8,424 bases of DNA. Source: MESE01 sp036675035. Its GTDB lineage: Bacteria > Pseudomonadota > Gammaproteobacteria > Burkholderiales > Burkholderiaceae_D. The DNA lies in NCBI GenBank assembly GCA_036675035.1, contig JAKFFO010000195.1, forward strand, positions 1-8,424, written 5' to 3'. A model generated the notes under the pieces. It did no database searches. It was given only the letters and a program-made list of their open reading frames with translations, and was not told where the DNA came from. The position numbers and the translations under genes are program-made. Numbering within the stretch: the stretch's first letter is position 1; the number at the start of each line of letters is the position of its first letter. Positions 1 through 6,762 of this stretch are shown here, in pieces.

Positions 1-1131
1 GGTCCGGTCGGCCGGATTTGAAGTAGCAACCGGCGATGTCTCGGACAGCCCGTAGCCTTCCGAAATAAGATTTCCTGTCACTTTGGCCCATTTGTCGTTA
101 ACTGCCTGCTGGACTGCCATGCCGCCGCCGGAAGAAATCTTGAGCTGGGAAAAGTCCAGTTTGGCGAAATCGGGGTGGTTGACCAAGCCGTTATACAAGG
201 TATTGACAGCCGGGAACATGTGGAATTTGTATTTGCTCAATTCCTTGATGAAGCCACCGATATCGCGAGGATTCGGGATCAGGATATTCATTGCCCCCAT
301 CCGGTTCCCGAACAGGCAGCACGCGGTCAGCGCAAAGATATGGTACAGCGGCAATGCGCATACGATATTGAGCGCGTCTACTTTCGGTTCTCTTTCAAGC
401 GCCGGCTGGCTCCATGCCTCTACTTGCAGGATATTCGCAATAATATTCCGGTGCGTCAGCGTTGCGCCTTTCGATACACCCGTGGTACCGCCCGTGTATT
501 GAAGGAAGGCGACATCGCTATGACCGAGCTCAACCGGCTTCAACTGCATTCCCGAGCCTTGCGACAGCGCCTTTTTAAACCTGATCGCATTTGGCAACGT
601 GAATGGCGGCACCATTTTCTTTACGTTGCGAACAACGAAATTGACAAGCGCACCTTTGGCGCCACCGAGCATTTCTCCCATGCTGGCAACGACAACATGC
701 TTGACCTGTGTACGGTCGATGACTTGCTCCAGCGTCGTCGCAAAATTTTCTAGAATAATGATGGCTTCGGACCCCGAATCCGTTAACTGATGTTCCAGTT
801 CGCGAGGCGTATATAGCGGATTGACGTTGACGACCGTGTACCCGGCACGCAGAACCGCCGCCATGGCAACCGGATATTGAAGGATATTCGGCATCATGAT
901 TGCGACGCGCGCGCCTTTTTTCAAACCGCGGCTCTGTAACCATGCGCCCAATTTCGCGGACAGTTTATCCACTTCGCCATAGGTCATGTACTTGCCCATG
1001 CATACATAGGCGTTGCGAGCGGCATACTTCTGAAACGCCTCTTCAAGCAAATGGACTAACGAACGATATTGAGTATAGTCGATCTCCGCAGGCACACCCT
1101 TGGGATACGACTTGAGCCATAACTTATCCAT
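1..1131 (-). CDS. fadD: Long-chain-fatty-acid-CoA ligase FadD (N-terminal 377 residues; C-terminus outside window)
   Basis: Reading the minus strand from an ATG at 1131 gives an open frame without stops to the window edge. The product is an AMP-forming acyl-CoA synthetase, which activates free long-chain fatty acids to acyl-CoA with ATP and CoA, the entry step of beta-oxidation; FadD enzymes act at the inner face of the cytoplasmic membrane. The ATP/AMP-binding P-loop YTGGTTGVSKGA starts at residue 212, almost exactly its position in E. coli FadD. The second adenylate-forming motif YGLSETSP starts at residue 360. The N-terminus (MDKLWLKSYPKGVPAEI) is typical of proteobacterial FadD. About one third of the protein, including the hinge and the C-terminal lid with the FACS signature, lies beyond base 1. 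A good Shine-Dalgarno fixes the start. The gap to the upstream gene suggests its own promoter. Chain-length preference cannot be read from the sequence. Confidence 0.95.
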   Translation of the reverse strand, partial: MDKLWLKSYPKGVPAEIDYTQYRSLVHLLEEAFQKYAARNAYVCMGKYMTYGEVDKLSAKLGAWLQSRGLKKGARVAIMMPNILQYPVAMAAVLRAGYTVVNVNPLYTPRELEHQLTDSGSEAIIILENFATTLEQVIDRTQVKHVVVASMGEMLGGAKGALVNFVVRNVKKMVPPFTLPNAIRFKKALSQGSGMQLKPVELGHSDVAFLQYTGGTTGVSKGATLTHRNIIANILQVEAWSQPALEREPKVDALNIVCALPLYHIFALTACCLFGNRMGAMNILIPNPRDIGGFIKELSKYKFHMFPAVNTLYNGLVNHPDFAKLDFSQLKISSGGGMAVQQAVNDKWAKVTGNLISEGYGLSETSPVATSNPADRT

Positions 1132-1136
1132 TTTTG

Positions 1137-1143
1137 CCTCTTT
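1137..1143 (-). promoter_or_regulatory. Shine-Dalgarno site of fadD
   Basis: On the minus strand AAAGAGG is followed by a 5-nt spacer (CAAAA) and then the ATG at 1131. This is a near-ideal ribosome binding site, and it fixes the fadD start even though the gene is cut by the window edge. Confidence 0.75.
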
Positions 1144-1178
1144 ATTTAATTGTTTTATGATCCGGACCATCAATACGC

Positions 1179-1207
1179 AAGGTAATGCGGCGGTTCCCTA
1201 TTGTCAA
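1179..1207 (-). promoter_or_regulatory. Candidate sigma70 promoter for fadD
   Basis: On the minus strand a perfect -35 hexamer TTGACA (1207 to 1202) is followed by 17 nt and a weak -10 hexamer TACCTT (1184 to 1179). The expected start of transcription is about 40 nt before the fadD ATG. The spacing is optimal but the -10 matches only about half of the consensus, so it could depend on an activator or be fortuitous. Confidence 0.35.
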
Positions 1208-1213
1208 AACGTG

Positions 1214-1309
1214 ATGCTATCGGGCAAGGCAAGTCCATGCAAGCTTTTTGAACAACTTTTGAATGGCTACTCTATCGATGCTGCGACGCAGCATAATGGT
1301 TCGATAGCA
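1214..1309. repeat. Cluster of CTATCG inverted and direct repeats with a central 17-bp palindrome upstream of fadD
   Basis: ATGCTGCG (1278-1285) and CGCAGCAT (1287-1294) form a perfect palindrome around one base. It is flanked by CTATCG (1272-1277) and its complement CGATAG (1302-1307). A further copy, TGCTATCG at 1214-1221, is the exact reverse complement of CGATAGCA at 1302-1309. The cluster lies just upstream of the candidate fadD -35 box, so operator sites for a dimeric regulator are possible. No T tract follows the hairpin on either strand, so it is not an intrinsic terminator. The bound protein, if any, is unknown. Confidence 0.5.
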
Positions 1310-1379
1310 ACCAACCTTATGCAAAGCAATCTGGTTCGTTGACGCGAATGAGGAAATGTTCGGATGACGTCAAAAAATA

Positions 1380-2480
1380 TCAGCGCTGGACGCTTGCGAC
1401 AGAGGTCGATGCAGTCTGCGGTACTTCAGCCGGCTTCGCCAGTCTCACGAGATGCTGATGCCTGGCCTTTTTGTCGAGAGCGGACAGACCCTGCACTTTC
1501 CTGTAAAACCGGCTGAAGCTCTTCTGCTGCGCCAATAACGCACGAAATCCGGGTACAAGATCATGGTAGGTAGCAACCGATGATAGATGTGCGTTTGAAA
1601 GCGGCGCCGCAAACCAGCGATCGTATCCGGAGTAACCGCCCCACGCGACTTCTTTCAAGACTAGGTATTCGTCCTTCAGCGCCTGAAATATTTCAATTTT
1701 CCGCTGCCTTTTTTCGGTGTCACTGATTTGACTTGCGTAATTGACTTCAAGCTGGTTTCGATACTTTATCAATAACGCCAGAAAATCCTTCTTGCGTCGT
1801 TCATAGGCTGCGTAGGACAGCCGCATTTTGTCATCGCCGTATTTGGCCATCCATCGTTCCACGCCGGCTTCTTCGACGGCAACCGCGAATGATTCGTTGA
1901 ATTTTGAATCGTCTTTCGCATAGGCGACCTGATGCGCAAGCTCATGAAACACCAGGCGGGCCAATTCGGCATCGGGATACTGAATAAACGTCGAAAGGAC
2001 AGGATCACTGAACCAGCCCAGCGTTGAATATGCGGGAACACCTGCAACCCGGACATCATAACCATTGCTTCGCAGTGCAGCCGCAAAGGCCAGTGCCTCA
2101 CCTTTGTCATAGTAACCGCGATAATTGACACATCCCGCAATCGGAAAGCACCATTGAGTCGGCTTCATCGACAGCTCGGGAGTCGCCACCACATTCCATA
2201 GCACGTACGGACGTTTCAAATCCGCATAGTTTTTATAACTGTCGTTATCGGGCAAGCCGAGTTCTTCGGCTGCGAACCTGCGGATTTCCTGTACTTTGGC
2301 AAGTCGGCCTTTGAGTGTAGCGTCGACACTCGGATCTGCCAGCCAGTTGTCGATCGGCCTTGCGTCGAACAGCAGCGAGTATTGCCCCTGAACGGCCTGC
2401 ACGTAATAGCCCAATTGCGTACACCCTGCTATCAATGCAATCAATCCTGCAAAAAGAGCAATCCGCCATTTCATTTTCAT
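1380..2480 (-). CDS. Predicted zinc aminopeptidase lipoprotein (COG4324 / PF10023 type)
   Basis: This 366-residue protein matches the predicted bacterial aminopeptidase family in length and motifs. It begins with a lipoprotein signal peptide: basic residues, a hydrophobic stretch and the lipobox IAGC with the lipidated Cys at residue 20, so it is expected to be anchored in a membrane facing the periplasm. The metallopeptidase motif HELAH spans residues 179-183, with two probable zinc-binding His and a catalytic Glu; NESFA follows with Glu196 as the likely third ligand (gluzincin pattern). The C-terminal part is charged and probably helical. The gene starts at the first of two close ATGs (codons 1 and 3); AAGGA lies 12 nt before the first. 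It is on the same strand as fadD but 248 bp upstream, so co-transcription is uncertain. Its peptide substrate is not known, and peptidase activity is a family prediction. Confidence 0.9.
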   Translation of the reverse strand: MKMKWRIALFAGLIALIAGCTQLGYYVQAVQGQYSLLFDARPIDNWLADPSVDATLKGRLAKVQEIRRFAAEELGLPDNDSYKNYADLKRPYVLWNVVATPELSMKPTQWCFPIAGCVNYRGYYDKGEALAFAAALRSNGYDVRVAGVPAYSTLGWFSDPVLSTFIQYPDAELARLVFHELAHQVAYAKDDSKFNESFAVAVEEAGVERWMAKYGDDKMRLSYAAYERRKKDFLALLIKYRNQLEVNYASQISDTEKRQRKIEIFQALKDEYLVLKEVAWGGYSGYDRWFAAPLSNAHLSSVATYHDLVPGFRALLAQQKSFSRFYRKVQGLSALDKKARHQHLVRLAKPAEVPQTASTSVASVQR

Positions 2481-3214
2481 ATGTCTGCGCTTTCCTTCCG
2501 AGCCGGTATCAGAACGTCATACAACGTTGATTCAGTCGTCTTATCCGCCAACCATTGGGGTGTCCGTTCGAGTGCACACTTGTCATCAACGGCTACCGTT
2601 CGTCAATTTTTCAGATTCTGTTCCTCGGATTGAGCGGGTGATGCCATGAAGCAGAATCACTTTGGATCACGACTCTCGTTGAAAGCTTCACTGCATCGCG
2701 GCGCACTAGCAATACACAGGCATCAGGTCATCACGCCGGCGATCTTCTCGCTCAATGAGAATAGCCATGATTTTTTTCGATTCATTGAATTCCATCGTAC
2801 TGTAAACGCTTTGCCAGATGAAGCAAATCCAAATACAGACAAAAGATTTGAGTTGAACAAGGCGCGGCGCGTATCTTTAGCACATCAAGTTTATTGAAAG
2901 ATCAACGGTTTGCAAAATGACGATCGGTTTCTTCATGAAAGTCGAATGCAGAAAATACCCAGGGCGGATCCGCATTTATGTGAAAAAGCTAAGATTAGCA
3001 ATCTGTCTGAAAACACGTCGTCGATAAAATTATTCACACCAAGCTCGGCGGGGCCATTGCTAGATCAAACACGATTGCCGGCCACAAGGGTACTATTAGC
3101 CGTGTTGCGCCGCGCATTGCGAAGCGGAAATGCTTAAAGTGCGAAGATCCCGCAAAATAATTGAACGGTTTTTTGAAGAGCGACCGACCAACGACTAGGA
3201 ACTCATACAACATC
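2481..3214. other. Divergent 734-bp intergenic region without a convincing gene
   Basis: This stretch separates the minus-strand aminopeptidase gene from the plus-strand amidohydrolase gene and should hold both promoters. No clear consensus promoter is seen. TTAAAG (3134-3139), 16 nt, then AATAAT (3156-3161) is a weak plus-strand candidate. A small inverted repeat, AACGG-CTA-CCGTT (2588-2600), lies about 110 bp before the aminopeptidase start. Short open frames exist (2646-2897, 2917-3027, 3011-3160), but none has a recognisable family or a good ribosome binding site. The base composition looks more AT-rich than the flanking genes. It may include decayed coding sequence. Confidence 0.6.
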
Positions 3215-4420
3215 ATGCAATTGATTGATTCCATTATTCAGTTCCAACCGGAATTGCAGCAGATCCGTCGTGATCTCCATGCCCATCCCGAACTTTGTTA
3301 TGAAGAGAACCGTACTTCGGATTTGATTGCCAACACGCTCACAGGCTGGGGCATTCCGATCGTCCGCGGCTTGGGCATAACCGGTGTAGTCGGCATTATC
3401 AAGAACGGTAATAGTGGACGCGCGGTCGGGTTACGCGCCGATATGGATGCGCTACCGGTATTGGAATCCAACACTTTCCCGCACGCGTCGAGGCATGCCG
3501 GAAAAATGCATGCATGCGGTCATGATGGGCATACGGCGATGCTGCTTGGCGCAGCACATTACCTGTCGAAACACCGCAATTTCGATGGCACCGTCTATTT
3601 GATTTTCCAACCGGCTGAAGAAGGCGGTGGCGGCGCTCAGCGGATGATAGACGATGGCCTGTTCGACCAGTTTCCGATGGAAGCGGTATTCGGCATGCAC
3701 AATTGGCCGGGCGCGGCCGCCGGCTCTTTTGGCGTTATCGCGGGGCCGATGATGGCCTCGTCCAACGAATTTGAAGTCATCGTCAAAGGCAAAGGATGTC
3801 ATGCCGCACAGCCGCACAAAGGCATTGACCCAATCATGGCTGCAATCCAAATTGCCCAGAGTTGGCAAACAATTGTTTCCCGCAATACCAATCCGATTGA
3901 TGCAGCCGTGTTGTCAATTACGCAGATTCACGCCGGTAGTGCGACCAACGTGATTCCGGATCAGGCGACCCTGATCGGAACTGTTCGCACCTTTACGACA
4001 GAGGTACTCGATCTTGTAGAGCATCGCATGCGTGCGATCGCCGAGAATACGGCACTTGCATTCGATGCGCAGATCGAATTTCGGTTTCATCGCAATTATC
4101 CGCCATTGATTAATCATACGAAGGAAGCTGCATTTGCGGCCGAGGTCGCGCAGTCGATTGTCGGCGCACAAAACGTGAATACGCATGTGGAGCCGACCAT
4201 GGGGGCGGAGGATTTCGCATTCATGCTGCAGCGAAAGCCCGGTTGTTATGTGTTTATTGGCAACGGCGAAGGCGATCATCGCGGCCAGGGCCATGGACTG
4301 GGTCCGTGCAACCTGCACAATGCCAGCTATGATTTCAACGACGACTTACTACCGATCGGTGCAAGTTACTGGGTACGGCTGGCTGAAATCTTTCTTGGCT
4401 CACCCCAGATAGTTCGATGA
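3215..4420 (+). CDS. hipO: M20-family amidohydrolase (hippurate hydrolase / N-acyl-amino-acid aminoacylase type)
   Basis: The 401-residue product belongs to the M20D metallopeptidase group, which hydrolyses N-acyl amino acids such as hippurate to the free acid and amino acid, normally in the cytoplasm. Visible motifs in order are RRDLHAHPEL (18-27), RADMDALPV (74-82), HACGHDGHTAM (99-109), QPAEEGGGG (132-140), MHNWPG (161-166), GCHAAQPH in the dimerisation domain (194-201), GAEDFAF (330-336) and CNLHNA (365-370). The expected metal ligands are Cys101, His103, Glu136, His162 and His368, so the active site looks intact. The frame is open back to a TTG at 3161, but family members begin as MQLIDSI does here, so the ATG at 3215 is preferred; its Shine-Dalgarno (AGGA at 3197-3200) is rather far away. 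There is no signal peptide. The gene stands alone and converges with the DUF3047 gene. Substrate is inferred only by family, so the symbol is tentative. Confidence 0.92.
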   Translation: MQLIDSIIQFQPELQQIRRDLHAHPELCYEENRTSDLIANTLTGWGIPIVRGLGITGVVGIIKNGNSGRAVGLRADMDALPVLESNTFPHASRHAGKMHACGHDGHTAMLLGAAHYLSKHRNFDGTVYLIFQPAEEGGGGAQRMIDDGLFDQFPMEAVFGMHNWPGAAAGSFGVIAGPMMASSNEFEVIVKGKGCHAAQPHKGIDPIMAAIQIAQSWQTIVSRNTNPIDAAVLSITQIHAGSATNVIPDQATLIGTVRTFTTEVLDLVEHRMRAIAENTALAFDAQIEFRFHRNYPPLINHTKEAAFAAEVAQSIVGAQNVNTHVEPTMGAEDFAFMLQRKPGCYVFIGNGEGDHRGQGHGLGPCNLHNASYDFNDDLLPIGASYWVRLAEIFLGSPQIVR

Positions 4421-4563
4421 TCGGTACCGACGATATGTTGGCGCGAACTGGCCTGTCGGATTTTCATCGACGGCATTGGCGGTAGGCTGAACATCTCCTC
4501 TCTGGTTGGCGGATTCGTTAGACAGTATCGACGCTCATGCACGTCGTTCGTTGGAAGTGTGCG

Positions 4564-5355
4564 TCATTTGTCGCTGGATACCAATTTGCGCTGATTCAAT
4601 ATACGGATATCGCCGTACCATGCTTCGACCGTCTCGCCAGTATTGTCGGTATCGGTCAGTACGCCAACTCCAATTAGCTTGCCCGGCTTTTCGCCGAATG
4701 CTTTCTCGAAATCCTCCGCAATATTGCGGGTGAATTCATGCCATTGGCCGATACCGTCTGGGCCACTGGCTGCAACAATCATTTTGATGCGGCCGCTACG
4801 CGTACTATCAATTACAGTATCGACGGGCGCCCGATTCTCCCATACGTACATTAAAGTCGCATATGGAAAATCGTGCCCAGTGATTACTTTTGCGGTTTCG
4901 AACAAAATCTGGTCGGCAAACGGCAAGGCATCTTTGTCGCCATCGAAACCCAATATGATTCGTACCGGAGAATCTTCTGCATGCCGCTGATAATTGTCGG
5001 CAGTTGAGATCAGGCTACCGATTCGCCAGCGCCAGTTAAGCCAGGGTTGAACCAGCGGGTCGATACTTACATGCTGCATCAATGCCGAAGATGCACCTGC
5101 AGCGCGCGCATGCAAAATCGTCTTATCTTGTTCCGCTACCAGCTGATAGTGCGTCCTTTTTTTTGCGCGGTGAATAATTAGCGGCGCCCATTGCTGCGGC
5201 AGCCCCCCCGGCGGGTTCGCCGAAAATTCCGCCACGGTGCCATCGCGATGAATTTGCCGAGCTGAAGTACTTTCAGTCTGATCTGCAGGAAAATTTGCAC
5301 ATCCCGCAAAGAAGAACAGAGATATAGCGGCTGGCAGAAATCGGCTCAGGTTCAT
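4564..5355 (-). CDS. DUF3047-family putative lipoprotein
   Basis: This 263-residue protein of unknown function fits the DUF3047 family. It starts with a short signal peptide ending in the lipobox FAGC (Cys19); Phe at the -3 position is less common than Leu, but the pattern is otherwise normal, so it is probably a membrane-anchored periplasmic lipoprotein. Family-like segments in order are WLNWRWRIGS (105-114), VRIILGFDGD (131-140), LMYVWENR (168-175), a W-H-E-F-T stretch near 205-209, EDFEKAFGEKP (214-224) and GVLTDTDNTGE (231-241). The alternating hydrophobic strands and aromatic residues suggest a beta-rich fold, which is an inference. No catalytic residues can be named. The ATG at 5355 has no clear Shine-Dalgarno, but the signal peptide supports this start. 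The gene converges with the amidohydrolase gene 143 bp away, with no intrinsic terminator seen between them. Confidence 0.83.
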   Translation of the reverse strand: MNLSRFLPAAISLFFFAGCANFPADQTESTSARQIHRDGTVAEFSANPPGGLPQQWAPLIIHRAKKRTHYQLVAEQDKTILHARAAGASSALMQHVSIDPLVQPWLNWRWRIGSLISTADNYQRHAEDSPVRIILGFDGDKDALPFADQILFETAKVITGHDFPYATLMYVWENRAPVDTVIDSTRSGRIKMIVAASGPDGIGQWHEFTRNIAEDFEKAFGEKPGKLIGVGVLTDTDNTGETVEAWYGDIRILNQRKLVSSDK

Positions 5356-5376
5356 AACGATGACGAAATTGGATGC

Positions 5377-5418
5377 TGCGTTACATTAGGCGACATGATC
5401 AATGTTACGCATCATGTC
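5377..5418. repeat. Two interleaved inverted repeats upstream of the DUF3047 gene
   Basis: TGCGTTACATT (5377-5387) and AATGTTACGCA (5401-5411) are reverse complements with one mismatch. GACATGAT (5392-5399) and ATCATGTC (5411-5418) are perfect reverse complements separated by 11 nt. The two pairs interleave within 42 bp that begin 22 bp before the DUF3047 start codon. The position fits an operator overlapping a promoter for that gene; no convincing -35/-10 pair is visible. Confidence 0.5.
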
Positions 5419-5576
5419 TTTGCGGATGTGATACTGGTGTCCGACTTCATTCAGCTTCGCGTCATGCGCGACGCCACATATTTTATGAGATGCCACCCTG
5501 GCTCGGATATACATAAACAGAATTTGGGTAAATTTAACAACGCGCTCGCGGTATTCGACGTAAGCCGCTGATGTAT

Positions 5577-5592
5577 AGCGCCATTAGGCGCT
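5577..5592. repeat. Short perfect hairpin AGCGCC-ATTA-GGCGCT
   Basis: Six perfectly paired bases (5577-5582 with 5587-5592) enclose an ATTA loop. A loose T-rich stretch follows about 20 nt later on the plus strand, too far for a standard intrinsic terminator. It sits inside the intergenic region and its function is unknown. Confidence 0.45.
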
Positions 5593-5853
5593 TGGCATTG
5601 AGTATATTTCCTTTTTAGCCTCATAAGGCAGATCAATGGCCGTAAGTTTAGAGGGTAAATTCCGGGCGAGTCACCAATGCTTTTTCGGCGAAGCACGACT
5701 GTGGCGGTGAATGATTTTAGTTGCCGCAACCATGAGCTGTTTTAAGCGAAAGAGCGGCCGGCGAAGCATTGGGCAGGAAACAGGCTGCTGATACTAACTT
5801 CATATTTTTCGTTGCATAATAATGCTTCCTTGCCAAATTTCTATGGTTCTGCC

Positions 5854-6744
5854 ATGTCGATAAATGATCCGCAAGTCGTGCTCGACGAACCGATGCAACT
5901 CGGAGAATGCCCGTTATGGCATCCGGAAGAATCCGCTCTCTATTGGATTGATATCAATGGCCATGCTGTGCATCGGTTCAATCCAGAAACCGGCACCCAC
6001 AAGCATTGGACAACACCGTCCGAGCCAGGGTGCATTGCCTGGTGTGCCTCCGGCGGTTTGATCGTTGCTCTCAGGTCTGGGCTTGTTTTGCTTGATACCG
6101 ACAGCGGCGCGTTTTCTCCCGTGGCAAACGCTCCCTATGATGGTGCGAAGGCGCGCTTTAATGATGGTCGATGCGACGCTGCCGGGCGACTTTGGGTCGG
6201 ATCAATTTATGAGCCTCGCGATCAAGCGTTGGGGTCGTTGTACTGCCTGGAGCGTGGCAACATCGTGGACGTCAGGAAGGCGGTTACGGTTTCAAATGGC
6301 GTTGCATTCGCATTGGATAATCGAACGCTCTATCACACGGACACAACTGCGCACCGGATCATGGCATATGACTTCGACGTAGCTACCGGACACGTCGGCG
6401 CCAATCGCTGTTTCAAGCAATTTTCAACCGATAGGTCCCAGGATTACGGCGGCCGACCGGATGGTGCCGCGGTGGATAACGAAGATGCCTATTGGTGCGC
6501 CATGTACGAGGGAGGGAAAATTTTACGGCTCTCTCGGACTGGCGACATACTCCGTGAAATTGTGCTCCCCCTGCGTTGCCCGACCATGGTGGCATTCGGG
6601 GGGCCAGACCTGCGTACGCTATTCATTACGAGTGCGCGCCAGAATCGGTCTGATAAAGAATTAATGCAGTATCCTCTTTCCGGCTGCGTCCTTTCGTTAG
6701 ATGTGGATGTTCCCGGGCGCCTGGAAAACGCTTACGTTTTATAA
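5854..6744 (+). CDS. SMP-30/gluconolactonase/regucalcin-family protein
   Basis: The 296-residue product is a six-bladed beta-propeller of the SMP-30 family, whose members are divalent-metal lactonases that open sugar lactones such as gluconolactone to the acids. The four expected metal-site residues are visible, numbered from this ATG: Glu18 in LGECPLWH, Asn103 in RFNDGRCD, Asn148 in SNGVAFA and Asp203 in GRPDGAAVD. Glu18 and Asn103 fall at the same positions as in mammalian regucalcin, which supports the ATG at 5854 over a TTG at 5812 that would add 14 residues. Neither start has a clear Shine-Dalgarno. There is no signal peptide, so it is probably cytoplasmic. Its stop is only 18 bp before glpK on the same strand, suggesting co-transcription. 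The specific lactone cannot be deduced, and no sugar dehydrogenase gene is adjacent in this window. Confidence 0.9.
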   Translation: MSINDPQVVLDEPMQLGECPLWHPEESALYWIDINGHAVHRFNPETGTHKHWTTPSEPGCIAWCASGGLIVALRSGLVLLDTDSGAFSPVANAPYDGAKARFNDGRCDAAGRLWVGSIYEPRDQALGSLYCLERGNIVDVRKAVTVSNGVAFALDNRTLYHTDTTAHRIMAYDFDVATGHVGANRCFKQFSTDRSQDYGGRPDGAAVDNEDAYWCAMYEGGKILRLSRTGDILREIVLPLRCPTMVAFGGPDLRTLFITSARQNRSDKELMQYPLSGCVLSLDVDVPGRLENAYVL

Positions 6745-6762
6745 CCATAAACAATCGATTCG

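Larger units (their letters stand above)
5356..5853. other. Divergent intergenic region of about 500 bp without a convincing gene
   Basis: This region lies between the minus-strand DUF3047 gene and the plus-strand SMP-30 gene. It holds the inverted repeats at 5377-5418, a short GC hairpin at 5577-5592 and a repeated CGGCGAAGCA element at 5686-5695 and 5759-5768. The longest open frame (5451-5729, minus) has no recognisable family, motif or ribosome binding site. The promoter of the SMP-30/glpK unit should lie in its right part, but I see no strong consensus; CATAAT at 5815-5820 is the best -10-like element and lacks a partner. Confidence 0.6.

Noticed and set aside
175..753. A 192-residue plus-strand open frame
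   Set aside because: It lies fully antisense to fadD, whose minus-strand frame has clear adenylate-forming motifs. The plus-strand product has no recognisable family.
1278..1294. Palindrome as intrinsic terminator of the aminopeptidase gene
   Set aside because: No T tract follows on the minus strand and it is about 85 bp past the stop codon, so an operator is a better guess.
1100..1342. An 80-residue plus-strand open frame overlapping the fadD start and its upstream region
   Set aside because: No ribosome binding site or family features, and it overlaps the fadD start and the repeat cluster.
2746..2761. TTCTC/GAGAA hairpin followed by a T run near 2771-2777
   Set aside because: The stem is only 5 bp and the T run begins 9 nt later, so it does not meet the form of an intrinsic terminator.
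2646..2897. An 83-residue plus-strand open frame in the divergent gap
   Set aside because: No recognisable domain, no good ribosome binding site, and composition not clearly coding. It could still be a lineage-specific gene.
3034..3234. A 66-residue minus-strand open frame
   Set aside because: It overlaps the start of the amidohydrolase gene and shows no motif or ribosome binding site.
3452..3868. A 138-residue minus-strand open frame
   Set aside because: It is antisense to the conserved metal-binding core of the amidohydrolase and is a by-product of that coding sequence.
4421..4563. Search for a terminator between the convergent amidohydrolase and DUF3047 genes
   Set aside because: No stable stem with an adjacent T tract was seen on either strand; only 4-bp arms such as GTCG/CGAC are present.
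5451..5729. A 92-residue minus-strand open frame in the gap before the SMP-30 gene
   Set aside because: No signal peptide, motif, ribosome binding site or family likeness, and it spans several hairpins.
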